The notes under the pieces: generated by a model
Seen by the model: the letters and a program-made list of their open reading frames with translations, nothing else
Databases searched by the model: none
What the model was told of the DNA's origin: nothing
Program-made: the position numbers and the translations under genes
Assembly: GCA_002928735.1 (NCBI GenBank)
Contig: PERL01000002.1
Location: 1 to 64,000, forward strand
Origin: Hyphomicrobium sp.
GTDB lineage: Bacteria > Pseudomonadota > Alphaproteobacteria > Rhizobiales > Hyphomicrobiaceae
Direction of reading: 5' to 3'
DNA: 64,000 nt
Part shown: positions 40,141 to 48,685 of the stretch, one piece after another
How positions within the stretch are numbered: position 1 is the first letter of the stretch
Layout: each line of letters starts with the position of its first letter

Positions 40141-41664
40141 ATGCTGTCGCGCAGATTCGCCTGGGCTTTGTTAGCGGCGCTTTCGGGCCTCGTTACCGTG
40201 CAGACGGCGGCGATGGCCGAGCCGCGGATTGGGACCGCGGTGCGTATCGTGAAGGACGTGACGGCGGATGCGCGCGCGCTGCTGACGGGCGACGGTGTCA
40301 ACCAGAACGAGACGGTTGAAGTGAAGGCCGACTCGCTGGGCGAATTGAAACTCGACGACAATACGAAATTGGCGCTCGGCCCGGGTGCGCGCCTGCGGCT
40401 CGACAAGTTCGTCTATGACCCGGCGAAGTCCGACGGTGACATCGCGGTCTCGCTGGTGAAGGGCGCGTTCCGGTTCGTGACCGGAAATGCGGCGAAGAAG
40501 GACTACAAGATCCGCACGCCCAACGCGGCGATCTCGGTGCGCGGGACGGTGTTCGACGTTTTCATCGACGATGCGGGCGTGGAATATCTGTTGCTGCAGC
40601 AGGGCTCGATCGAGGTTTGCCGTGGCGACGGCAGCGACCGTTCGACGTGCCGGACACTGCAGAACGTGTGCAACGTCATCCGCGTCTCGCCGCAGGACGG
40701 CGTGTCCAATCCACTCGGGTGGAGCGAGCGCTCAGATCAGCAAATCAGCTTTGCGATCGCGTTTCCGTTTGTCGCGAACCCGCCGACGATCGATCCGGTG
40801 GTTTACAACACGGCCGCCAACATCGAAGCCAATACTTGCGATCAGCCGCAGACGCCGAGACAGCAGCGCGCGGATTATGTGCCGCCGTCGGCTCCTTCGT
40901 ACCCGGCTGGGCCGTCTGGTCCAGGATCCTACACGCCGCCGTCGAGTTACGATCCGGGTGACGACACGCCGCCTTCGTCGCCGCCCGGCGGCCCGCCGAC
41001 GCTGCCCGTCTCGTGGACCGGCATTTACATCGGTGTGCATGGCGGCGGCACGCGCACGAGCAGCGAGAGTGACGCCTATTGCGACGACTTCAGCACGTCC
41101 GGATTTGGTTGCGGCAGTTCGCTCTTCACCCCGGGTGACCTTCTGGAAGGCAGCCTGGACTTTTCAGGCGTCAATGCGGGCGGGGGTGTGCAGGCCGGTG
41201 GCCGGATCCAGTTCGGCATCCTGGTCGTGGGGCTGGACATCGACGTGACGCGCATGACCGGCACGGACAGCGAAAACTTCACGGGCGGCAACAGCGAATT
41301 CGTCTACACGACGACCGTTGAACAGACGATGCGGTGGTTCGGGACGACGCGAGCCACGGCAGGTATCGCCTTCGGCAACATTCTCGTTTTTGTGACGGGC
41401 GGCGTTGCGGTGGCGGATGTGGAGTACGGAGTCGGCGTGCAGGGCTATGACACGGCCCGGAAAACCGTCACGCAGGTCGGATGGACCGGCGGTGGCGGGT
41501 TTGAGATCGGACTTGGGTTGTTTTCTTTCCGCGGCGAATATTTGCACTTCGATCTCGGCGACGAAACCGTTGTCAATGGGATGGGTGGGAATTCGACGAC
41601 GGGGTCGCAGTTCGAGAATGCTGGCGATACGTTCCGCTTTGGAATCAACTTCCGTCTGAATTGA
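40141..41664 (+). CDS. FecR-domain protein fused to an outer-membrane beta-barrel
   Basis: The 507 residues combine three parts. A signal peptide (about 1-27, ending AAMA) is followed by a FecR-type domain at about 35-170 (KVKADSLGELKLDDNTKLALGPGARLRL type, then NAAISVRGTVFDVFID). A Pro/Ser-rich linker of ~50 residues (about 235-292) leads to an OmpA-like/porin beta-barrel at about 295-507, starting SWTGIYIGVHGGG and ending in FGINFRLN with a terminal aromatic/asparagine pattern. The FecR domain here is exported, not attached to an anti-sigma region. Its job could be to sit in the periplasm or at the surface. An AAAGGG site precedes the ATG. The gene is divergent from murE. Confidence 0.82.
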   Translation: MLSRRFAWALLAALSGLVTVQTAAMAEPRIGTAVRIVKDVTADARALLTGDGVNQNETVEVKADSLGELKLDDNTKLALGPGARLRLDKFVYDPAKSDGDIAVSLVKGAFRFVTGNAAKKDYKIRTPNAAISVRGTVFDVFIDDAGVEYLLLQQGSIEVCRGDGSDRSTCRTLQNVCNVIRVSPQDGVSNPLGWSERSDQQISFAIAFPFVANPPTIDPVVYNTAANIEANTCDQPQTPRQQRADYVPPSAPSYPAGPSGPGSYTPPSSYDPGDDTPPSSPPGGPPTLPVSWTGIYIGVHGGGTRTSSESDAYCDDFSTSGFGCGSSLFTPGDLLEGSLDFSGVNAGGGVQAGGRIQFGILVVGLDIDVTRMTGTDSENFTGGNSEFVYTTTVEQTMRWFGTTRATAGIAFGNILVFVTGGVAVADVEYGVGVQGYDTARKTVTQVGWTGGGGFEIGLGLFSFRGEYLHFDLGDETVVNGMGGNSTTGSQFENAGDTFRFGINFRLN

Positions 41665-41984
41665 TCGCATCACTCGATCGTGAGCGGCCGCATGTCCACC
41701 ATGCCGGTGGATCACTCAAAGATGCGTGAGGACGCGGACTTCGCTTGAATCAGCGAAAATGGCCTGTTTACGGGCTTTTGACCTTTCCAATCTGTCATGT
41801 TTTTACGGGTACCCACATGACCTCACGCGGGCTCACGCGCTGAGGGTTTCAGCCAACGGCAACGTGAGTGGCGGTGCGGCGCGATCGTTCCTAACTGTTG
41901 GTTATGGCCTGGGGCGCACCGCTGCTCCGCCGCTGCGGACGCCAACCGTCCGCACTCTAGGAAACAACCCACGAGGAGACGTTC
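41665..41984 (+). other. Intergenic region with possible promoter before the small exported protein
   Basis: These 320 bases hold no convincing gene. A 115-codon frame at 41726-42073 overlaps the next gene out of frame and looks random. TTGACC at 41778-41783 is a good -35 match, but the -10 positions 17 bases on (TTTTAC, 41801-41806) match poorly. AGGAG at 41971-41975 is the ribosome-binding site for the gene at 41985. Confidence 0.5.
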
Positions 41985-42284
41985 ATGATCCGCAAGATTG
42001 CACTGACTGCCGCCCTTTGCTCGGGCTTTACGATGGCCGCTTTGGCTGGCGACGCACCGGCAACTTCGGCTGAAGCCGATCCGGCGCAGTTCACGGCTGG
42101 CTTGAACTATGCCGCCAGCGCGGATGCCGCCCGTAAGATTCTCATCGGACGCGGCTACACGCAGATTTCCGATCTGACGCGCGGCGAGAACGGCAACTGG
42201 ACCGGCACGGCATCGAAGGACGGCAAGATCGGTATGGTGGCTGTGAAGCTGCCGCCGAAGCCGGCGCAGGCCGTCACGAACTAA
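41985..42284 (+). CDS. Small exported protein, PepSY-like
   Basis: This 99-residue protein has a signal peptide (about 1-21, ending ALAG) and a mature part that includes DAARKILIGRGYTQISDLTRGENGNWTGTASKDGKIGMVAV. The helix-then-beta-hairpin pattern with a tryptophan resembles small periplasmic PepSY-like proteins, but the assignment is weak. An AGGAG site precedes the start by nine bases and a strong terminator follows, so it is a well-expressed single-gene unit. Confidence 0.75.
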   Translation: MIRKIALTAALCSGFTMAALAGDAPATSAEADPAQFTAGLNYAASADAARKILIGRGYTQISDLTRGENGNWTGTASKDGKIGMVAVKLPPKPAQAVTN

Positions 42285-42308
42285 GTCCGCCAACAGTGCA
42301 GACGATTG

Positions 42309-42341
42309 CGCCCGCCAGTTTTAAACTGGCGGGCGTTTTTT
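42309..42341 (+). terminator. Strong rho-independent terminator
   Basis: CGCCCGCCAGTTT at 42309-42321 is the exact reverse complement of 42323-42335, followed by six T. It gives an 11-12 base-pair GC-rich stem 25 bases after the stop of the gene at 41985. The A residues on the other side of the stem are few, so it acts mainly on the plus strand. Confidence 0.9.
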
Positions 42342-42362
42342 GTTTTCGTATCGAGTGCAGGA

Positions 42363-42578
42363 TCAGCGCGGAATGGCGCGGATGCCTTTCAGCGCAAGAA
42401 CAATCCATGGCGTGCCGTGGAACAGCAGGTCGACAATGTCGATCGGGCGATGGAGCGTTCCCGCGGCCAGTATGCGCAGCTTTTCGACGATGTGGGGCTC
42501 CGGCGTGAACGGCGCTAGCCCCAGTGTTAGACAAAGGATCACCACGACAGTCCACGGGAGTTTGTCGAGGATCGACAT
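42363..42578 (-). CDS. Small conserved membrane protein
   Basis: The 71 residues have two hydrophobic helices (about 8-25 and 48-65) around a conserved LAPFTPEPHIVEKLRIL segment and RPIDIVDLLFHGTPW. Close relatives occur widely in proteobacteria and are often labelled 'RND transporter', which the size does not support. The function is unknown. It follows aspS in no operon sense: it lies 24 bases downstream of the aspS stop's upstream side on the same strand, so the two may be cotranscribed. Confidence 0.75.
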   Translation of the reverse strand: MSILDKLPWTVVVILCLTLGLAPFTPEPHIVEKLRILAAGTLHRPIDIVDLLFHGTPWIVLALKGIRAIPR

Positions 42579-42602
42579 GACGGCTCCGGGTCGCGTCGCG
42601 GC

Positions 42603-44420
42603 TTATTTCTTGGCGTCTTGGACGACTCGTATCGAGAGTTCGCGCAGCTGCTTGGGCGAGGCTTCAGAGGGTGCGTTCATCAGCAGGTCAGCGGCTTGCT
42701 GGTTCATGGGGAAGAGGGCCACTTCGCGCACGGTCTTGCAGCCGGTGAGCAGCATGACGACGCGTTCGATGCCGGCGGCCATGCCACCATGCGGCGGCGC
42801 ACCGTACTGGAACGCGCGATAGAGGCCGCCGAAGCGGGCTTCCACGTCGGCGCGCGACAGGCCGGTGATTTCGAAGGCTTTGACCATTGTTTCGGGCAGG
42901 TGGTTACGCACGGAGCCCGACGCGATTTCGTAGCCGTTGCAGACGATGTCGTACTGGTTGGCTTTGAGTGCAAGGAGCGCGTCGCGGCCTTGCTTCTCGG
43001 CGGCTTCAAGGGCTGCGTGGCCACCCTTGGGCATCGAGAAGGGGTTGTGCGAGAAGTCGATCTTCTTGTCTTCCTCGTTCCATTCGTAGAACGGGAAGTC
43101 GACGATCCAGGCGAGTGAAAAGCGATTTTCGTCGACGAGTTTGAGTTCCTGGCCGACGCGGTCGCGGGCGGCGCCTGCGAATTTGTAGAAGTTCGCGGGG
43201 TTGCCGGCGGTGAAGAAGACGGCGTCGCCGGTCTTCAGGCCGAGCTGGGTTTGGATGGCGGCGGCGCGTTCGGCGCCAATGTTCTTGGCGACGGGGCCGG
43301 CACCTGCGGCCCCTTCTTCTTCACGCCAGAAGATGTAGCCGAGGCCGGGCTGGCCTTCGCCTTGGGCCCAGGAGTTCATGCGGTCGCAGAAAGCACGGCT
43401 GCCGCCGGTCGGCGCGGGTATGGCCCAGACGCGGACCTTGGGGTCCTTCTCGATCATGCCGGCAAAGACTTTGAAGCCCGAGCCGCGGAAGTGTTCGGTC
43501 ACGTCCTGCATTTCGATGGGGTTGCGCAGGTCAGGCTTGTCGGAGCCGTACTTGGCAATCGCCTCGTCGTATGGGATGCGCGGCCAGTTGTTCGTCACCG
43601 GCTTGCCGTCGGCGAATTCCTCGAAGATGCGCGTGAGGATCGGCTCCATGGTCTGGAAGATATCTTCCTGCTCGACGAAGCTCATCTCAAGATCGAGCTG
43701 GTAGAATTCGCCGGGCAGGCGGTCGGCGCGCGGGTCTTCGTCGCGGAAGCAGGGCGCGATCTGGAAGTAACGGTCGAAACCGGAGACCATCAGCAGCTGC
43801 TTATACTGCTGCGGGGCCTGCGGGAGCGCATAGAACTTGCCGGGATGGATGCGCGAGGGGACGAGGAAGTCGCGCGCGCCTTCGGGGGAGGAGGCGGTCA
43901 GGATCGGGGTCGGGAATTCGTTGAAGCCGGCGTCGTGCATGTGGCGGCGCATGGATTTAGTAATCTCCAGGCGCTTCATGATGATGGCGTGCAGCGTCTC
44001 GCGGCGCAGATCGAGGAAGCGGTACTGGAGACGCAGATCTTCCGGATAATCGGGTTCGCCGAAGACGGGAACGGGCAGTTCCTTGGCTTCTGAGAGGATT
44101 TCGATCTCGGTGGCGTAGACTTCGATGGCGCCTGTTGCGAGGTCTGCGTTGTCAGTGCCATCGGGGCGCTGGCGGACCTTGCCGTCGATGCGCACGACCC
44201 ATTCGGAGCGCAGTTTTTCGGCGGTCTTGAAAGCCGGGCTGTCGGGATCGGCGACGACCTGGGTCAGACCATGGTGATCGCGCAGGTCGATGAAGAGCAC
44301 GCCGCCATGGTCGCGGACGCGGTGGACCCAGCCGGAGAGGCGGGCGACGCTGCCGATATCCGAGTTGCGCAGGCCGCCGCAGGTGGTGGAGCGGTAACGG
44401 TGCAGGCTGGCCGCGGTCAT
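42603..44420 (-). CDS. aspS: Aspartyl-tRNA synthetase
   Basis: AspRS charges tRNA-Asp; many alphaproteobacterial enzymes also charge tRNA-Asn. From the ATG at 44420 it is 605 residues of the long bacterial type. The OB-fold anticodon domain ([23 protein letters not shown]) is followed by class II motif 1 and motif 2 ([24 protein letters not shown]). The GAD insertion domain comes next, and motif 3 ([13 protein letters not shown]) is near residue 545. The upstream frame to 44594 is not conserved. A small membrane protein lies 24 bases downstream. Confidence 0.97.
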   Translation of the reverse strand: MTAASLHRYRSTTCGGLRNSDIGSVARLSGWVHRVRDHGGVLFIDLRDHHGLTQVVADPDSPAFKTAEKLRSEWVVRIDGKVRQRPDGTDNADLATGAIEVYATEIEILSEAKELPVPVFGEPDYPEDLRLQYRFLDLRRETLHAIIMKRLEITKSMRRHMHDAGFNEFPTPILTASSPEGARDFLVPSRIHPGKFYALPQAPQQYKQLLMVSGFDRYFQIAPCFRDEDPRADRLPGEFYQLDLEMSFVEQEDIFQTMEPILTRIFEEFADGKPVTNNWPRIPYDEAIAKYGSDKPDLRNPIEMQDVTEHFRGSGFKVFAGMIEKDPKVRVWAIPAPTGGSRAFCDRMNSWAQGEGQPGLGYIFWREEEGAAGAGPVAKNIGAERAAAIQTQLGLKTGDAVFFTAGNPANFYKFAGAARDRVGQELKLVDENRFSLAWIVDFPFYEWNEEDKKIDFSHNPFSMPKGGHAALEAAEKQGRDALLALKANQYDIVCNGYEIASGSVRNHLPETMVKAFEITGLSRADVEARFGGLYRAFQYGAPPHGGMAAGIERVVMLLTGCKTVREVALFPMNQQAADLLMNAPSEASPKQLRELSIRVVQDAKK

Positions 44421-44575
44421 GGCCCAAAATCCCTTGTGACGGTGGGGGGAAAATCGGGCCGGAGAAGCGCACGGGGTATGGTGAATGTCAAGACTTGGGG
44501 GCGGGCCGGGGGCTGACAGCGAGAGCCTGCTTGGCGGACCCCGCGTGCCGGCGAATCGGGCGCACACTTCAAGTG

Positions 44576-44617
44576 GTAACCAATCGTTAAGCACAAAACG
44601 GTTATTTTGCGTTAAGC
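44576..44617 (+). promoter_or_regulatory. Candidate CtrA-type box and flanking repeats
   Basis: GTAA-CCAATCG-TTAA at 44576-44590 matches seven of eight fixed positions of the CtrA consensus TTAA-N7-TTAA, and includes the TAACCA core. Beside it GTTAAGC occurs twice (44586-44592 and 44611-44617) around the inverted repeat CAAAA/TTTTG. It lies in the divergent gap between aspS and the small ORF at 44676. It would be a cell-cycle control point if real. Confidence 0.4.
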
Positions 44618-44675
44618 AACCCGCCGGCCGTGGCCTGCGGCGTTTGCATCCGTGATGTTGTGTGAGGCCCTTTTT

Positions 44676-44936
44676 ATGAAGATCGAAGCTGTCGATATTG
44701 TCGCTCTGGAATCGCTTTTGACGCGCCAGTCCAGTTCATCGGACGCTGGATCACCGGGCGAGAGCGATCCCGCTAATCCCGATACCGAGCACCCCCTGGC
44801 GCACAGTCTGAGGACCGTGTTGGCCAACCCCGGCGCCCACCGGATCGGCGATTTGGCCCGCGTCGTGGACAGCATAGTCAAGGAAATGACGATGCTGAAG
44901 GCCGCCCACGGCATCGTGGACGACACCCTCAATTAA
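44676..44936 (+). CDS. Small hypothetical protein
   Basis: An 86-residue reading frame from the ATG at 44676 (or 94 residues from GTG at 44652). It begins [17 protein letters not shown], has a Ser/Asp/Pro-rich middle and ends with a helix [20 protein letters not shown]. It has no membrane segment. I do not recognise it. In favour are its position in a gap between divergent genes, the candidate CtrA box upstream, and amphipathic helices. Against it is the weak ribosome-binding site. Confidence 0.5.
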   Translation: MKIEAVDIVALESLLTRQSSSSDAGSPGESDPANPDTEHPLAHSLRTVLANPGAHRIGDLARVVDSIVKEMTMLKAAHGIVDDTLN

Positions 44937-45046
44937 ACGGACCCGGCCGGGGTCGACCGAACAGGGCGGCGCTGCGTCTCTGACCGGCGGCACGCCGCAC
45001 TCGGCGAGGCTTCCCCTCGCGGCGATCTGTTGTATACAGGCCGGCG

Positions 45047-46207
45047 ATGCATCTTATTACGTCCACATCCGATCTCGCCCAGGTCTGTCAACGTCTCGTC
45101 TCGGCCGAGTTTGTCACGGTCGATACGGAGTTCATGCGCGAGCAAACATTCTGGCCCGAGCTTTGTCTCGTCCAGATCGCGTCCGATACTGTCGAAGCGG
45201 TCGTCGATCCGCTGGCGGCGGGGATCGACCTGAAGCCGTTCTATGAACTGATGGCGAATACGCGCGTGACCAAGGTGTTCCATGCCGCGCGGCAGGACAT
45301 CGAGATCATGTATTCGGAAGGTGGGCTCATTCCGGCGCCGATTTTCGATACGCAGGTGGCGGCATCCGTGTGCGGGTATGGTGACAGCGTCAGCTACGTC
45401 AACCTCGTCAAAGACATTACCGGGCACGACATCGATAAGTCGTCGCGGTTCACGGATTGGAGCCGGCGGCCGCTGACGGACAAGCAGCTCGTTTATGCGC
45501 TCGGCGACGTGACGCATCTGCGCGACGTTTACCGGCATTTGCGGTCGAAGCTGGAGACGACGGGGCGGACGTCGTGGCTCAGTGAGGAGATGGCGGGCCT
45601 CACACATCCCGAAACGTATGAAACACGGCCGGAAGACGCCTGGAAGCGGCTGAAGATGCGGACCAAGAACCGCAAGTCGTTCGGTGTGTTGATCGAGCTT
45701 GCGGCGTGGCGCGAGCGAATGGCGCAGGCGCAGAACGTGCCGCGCAGCCGCGTTCTGCGCGATGAAGCGCTGTACGATATCGCCAACCAGATGCCGACGA
45801 CGGCGGAACAGCTGGGCGGTCTGCGGACACTCAGCGACGGGTTCTCGCGTTCGCAGCGGGCGCGCGAAATCATGGACGCGGTGAAGGCTGGGCTGGAGCG
45901 CGATCCTAAATCGCTGCCGCAGATGAACCACTCGCGGCAGGTATCAGCGGAGGCTGGGGCGACGATCGAGTTGCTCAAAGTGCTGCTCAAGGCGGCGGCG
46001 GCCAAGCATGGCGTGGCTCCGCGGCTCATTGCGGATGCGGAAGAACTGGAACGGATCGCGGCCGAGGACGAGCCCGACGTGCTGGCGCTCAAGGGCTGGC
46101 GGCGGCAGTTGTTTGGCGAGGATGCCGTGCGGTTGAAGCGCGGGGAACTGGCGCTGACGCTGGCGGGGGGCGAAGTGAAGGTGCTGCCGGGCAATGGCGG
46201 GGCTTAA
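45047..46207 (+). CDS. rnd: Ribonuclease D
   Basis: RNase D trims 3' ends of tRNA and other stable RNAs. The 386 residues have a DEDDy exonuclease domain (about 1-170) with the first acidic pair in VTVDTEFMRE (Asp26, Glu28), then FHAARQDIEIM and DKQLVYALGDVTHLRDVY for the later aspartates. An HRDC domain (about 215-295, RSRVLRDEALYDIANQMP) follows. The C-terminal HRDC-like region is present. The gene is convergent with dnaJ-like 46211-47116, whose end is three bases away. Confidence 0.95.
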   Translation: MHLITSTSDLAQVCQRLVSAEFVTVDTEFMREQTFWPELCLVQIASDTVEAVVDPLAAGIDLKPFYELMANTRVTKVFHAARQDIEIMYSEGGLIPAPIFDTQVAASVCGYGDSVSYVNLVKDITGHDIDKSSRFTDWSRRPLTDKQLVYALGDVTHLRDVYRHLRSKLETTGRTSWLSEEMAGLTHPETYETRPEDAWKRLKMRTKNRKSFGVLIELAAWRERMAQAQNVPRSRVLRDEALYDIANQMPTTAEQLGGLRTLSDGFSRSQRAREIMDAVKAGLERDPKSLPQMNHSRQVSAEAGATIELLKVLLKAAAAKHGVAPRLIADAEELERIAAEDEPDVLALKGWRRQLFGEDAVRLKRGELALTLAGGEVKVLPGNGGA

Positions 46208-46210
46208 GCG

Positions 46211-47116
46211 CTATTTGCGGCCTGCGTCATAGCTGTGGCGTTCGCGCCAGCCGCGCAGAAACTCCGACAATTCGCCGTCGATTGTTTCGGGCAGGACGAT
46301 GCGGACGGTGACCAGCTGATCGCCGGTTAGACCGGCGGTGGCGTTAACGATGCCCTTGCCCTTCAGGCGGAAGACCTTGCCGGAACTGGTGCCGGGCGGA
46401 ATGGTCAGGTGCACGCGGCCGGTGAGCGTCGGGATTTCGATTTTCGATCCGAGCACGGCTTCGTCGAGGGTTAGCGGCACATCGAGCGCGACATCGTCGC
46501 CTGTGCGCTTGAAGGTGGCATGCGGGCGGATGCGGACTTCGACGAGGGCGTCGCCGGCGGGGCCGCCGTTAAACCCTGGCTGGCCCTTGCCCTTGAGGCG
46601 CAGCATCTGGCCTTCGACAACGCCCGAGGGAACATTGAGATCGAGCGTATCGCCGCCCGGCATGGTGACGCGTTTGACGGCGCCGAGGGCGGCTTCGGTG
46701 AAATCGAGTTCAATGGTGTAGCGGGCATCCTGTCCGCGGCGGGCGCGGGCTTGCGCGCCGGCTCCCCGGAAGCCTGCAAAGATGTCGCCGAAGGGGTCAT
46801 CGCTATCGAATCCGCCTGGGCCGGCATTCCAGCGGGCGCCTCCAAAACCGCCTCCGGGGCCTGCACCGGGACGGGGGCCGGCTGACCGGCGGGGGTCACC
46901 GGCGGCGTCGATTTCACCTCGATCGAAGGCTTTGCGTTTGACCGGATCGCCAACGATGTCGAAGGCGACGGTGACTTTCTTGAAGCGCTCTTCGGCGGAC
47001 TTGGCCGGATTGACGTCGGGGTGGAGTTCCTTGACGAGCGCGCGATAGCGGCGGCGGATTTCGTCGTCGGTGGCCGTGCGCGCGACGCCGAGGACGGTGT
47101 AGGGATCGTCGGCCAC
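46211..47116 (-). CDS. DnaJ/CbpA-type co-chaperone
   Basis: J-domain proteins deliver substrates to DnaK and stimulate its ATPase. The 301 residues start with a J domain (about 4-68) with the HPD motif in KELHPDVNP, then a Gly/Phe/Pro-rich linker (75-130). The DnaJ C-terminal domains follow without the zinc-finger, so it is of the CbpA type. The start is a GTG at 47116, preceded by a strong GGGGAGGGGAG stretch. It may be cotranscribed with ppx upstream, 12 bases away. Confidence 0.92.
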   Translation of the reverse strand: MADDPYTVLGVARTATDDEIRRRYRALVKELHPDVNPAKSAEERFKKVTVAFDIVGDPVKRKAFDRGEIDAAGDPRRSAGPRPGAGPGGGFGGARWNAGPGGFDSDDPFGDIFAGFRGAGAQARARRGQDARYTIELDFTEAALGAVKRVTMPGGDTLDLNVPSGVVEGQMLRLKGKGQPGFNGGPAGDALVEVRIRPHATFKRTGDDVALDVPLTLDEAVLGSKIEIPTLTGRVHLTIPPGTSSGKVFRLKGKGIVNATAGLTGDQLVTVRIVLPETIDGELSEFLRGWRERHSYDAGRK

Positions 47117-47128
47117 TCTCCCCTCCCC

Positions 47129-48685
47129 TCAGTTCGCGACGCGGATTTCGCCGACGCGGCCCAGAACGGCGGCGAGGCTTTCGAAACGGCGGCGGAGTCG
47201 TTCGCCATCGAGATCGGCGTGCTGCTTAGGCAGCGTCAGGATCAGCTTATCACCGCGATAGGTGAGGCGGGTTTCATCGATGACGCCGGGCATTCCGATG
47301 GAGATCATGTGGGCTGCGCGCAGTGCGCCGCCAACGATGCGGGCGCGTTTCAGCATGCGGCGGTCGATGCGGGCGAGGAGCTGTTCGGGCAGACCGTCGG
47401 TGCCGGTGCCCTGCGCGCCGGCGTGACGAAAATAGACGGTGAGGCCGAGAAAGATACGGCCCGGATGATCGACGCCGCTCATGCCGGCGTGAGCGATCTT
47501 GTTGAGGCTTTGCTCGCCGCGATAGTCGGGGTGAACGCGCCAGCCGATGTCGGAGACGAGGCAAGCTGCGTGGCGCAAACGCCGCTCTTCGGGCGTTTCG
47601 TCGATGCCGTTCTTGTCGAACAGCTGGTCGGTCCAATCGCACAATTCGAGTGCGTGGGCGAGCGAGCGAGAGCGCTGGCGGGCGAACTCCTCGCAGAAGC
47701 TCAATAGCGGATCCTTGTTGCGTTCGTGTTGCGGCAAAAGGCTGAACAGAAGACCTTCGCGGACGCCATGGACAGAGAAGATCACGCAGGACGGCTGGAG
47801 TTGGCGCAGGAGACGCTCGAGCACAAGCGCGCCGTAGGGAAGCGCTTCGCGGCGGGCACGGGCGACTTCCTCGATCCCGGGCAGAGAGGCGATTTTCTTG
47901 GTGCGGCGGACTAGTTCACAGAACTCGATCGCATCGCGGGTGGCGACCGTATAGCCCTGCATGATGCGCAGGGGATAGTGGGTCTGCTCCATATGAAGCT
48001 TGGCGAGTGCGCGCCACGTGCCGCCGACGGCGTAGAACGGCCGGCCTTTGCCTTTGACGAGCCAATTGATCTTTTCCAGTTGCGCGTCGGCGAGTTTAAC
48101 GGCGTCGTCGATCTTACCGCCGGTCTGATCGATGAGGCGCAAGCCGCCGAGCGGCAGCGTCACGGCTTCGTTGAGCGCTTTGCCGCCGATGTCGATGAGT
48201 TCGAGGCTGCCGCCGCCCAGATCGCCGGCAAAACCGTCCGGGTCCTGGAAGCCCATGCGGATGCCTTCGGCGGCCAGTTCGGCCTCGCGCTTTCCGGAGA
48301 GGATCTCGATCTTGACGCCGCAGGCCTTTTCGGCGCGCGCGATAAAGTCGGGTCCGTCGGCGGCATCGCGCACGGCGGCGGTGGCGAAGGCCTTCAGCGT
48401 TTTGACTTTCAAGACGCGGGCGACGGCCTTGAACCGCGTCAGGGCTTGGATCGTCCGTTCGACCGGTTCGGCGCCGAGACGGCCGGTGGTTGCAACCGTG
48501 CGGCCAAGACCACACAGCACCTTCTCATTGAAGAGCGGCGTGGGCGAGCGTACCGCCCCCTCATAAACGACGAGGCGCACGGAGTTGGAGCCGATGTCGA
48601 TGACCCCGATCGGCTCGAGTTCGCGTGGCCGGCGGGTTCCCCCCAACATCTGCATCAGGCTGGTCACGTCGGATCCCTGGCTCAA
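47129..48685 (-). CDS. ppx: Exopolyphosphatase/guanosine pentaphosphatase family (Ppx/GppA)
   Basis: Ppx/GppA enzymes remove terminal phosphates from polyphosphate or convert pppGpp to ppGpp. The 518 residues start with the actin-like motif [18 protein letters not shown] (about 22-39), then [28 protein letters not shown] and the [12 protein letters not shown] motif. A C-terminal HD-like region ([21 protein letters not shown]) indicates the long form. The start is a TTG overlapping the ppk stop (TTGA at 48682-48685), so the two are coupled. Which of the two substrates is preferred cannot be told from sequence. Confidence 0.93.
   Translation of the reverse strand: MSQGSDVTSLMQMLGGTRRPRELEPIGVIDIGSNSVRLVVYEGAVRSPTPLFNEKVLCGLGRTVATTGRLGAEPVERTIQALTRFKAVARVLKVKTLKAFATAAVRDAADGPDFIARAEKACGVKIEILSGKREAELAAEGIRMGFQDPDGFAGDLGGGSLELIDIGGKALNEAVTLPLGGLRLIDQTGGKIDDAVKLADAQLEKINWLVKGKGRPFYAVGGTWRALAKLHMEQTHYPLRIMQGYTVATRDAIEFCELVRRTKKIASLPGIEEVARARREALPYGALVLERLLRQLQPSCVIFSVHGVREGLLFSLLPQHERNKDPLLSFCEEFARQRSRSLAHALELCDWTDQLFDKNGIDETPEERRLRHAACLVSDIGWRVHPDYRGEQSLNKIAHAGMSGVDHPGRIFLGLTVYFRHAGAQGTGTDGLPEQLLARIDRRMLKRARIVGGALRAAHMISIGMPGVIDETRLTYRGDKLILTLPKQHADLDGERLRRRFESLAAVLGRVGEIRVAN

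Noticed and set aside
39891-40406. N-terminal extension of murE
   Set aside because: It runs antisense into the FecR-domain gene. MurE homologues start near the ATG at 39890.
41726-42073. Open frame of 115 codons before the small exported protein
   Set aside because: It overlaps that gene in another frame, is compositionally random, and has no ribosome-binding site.
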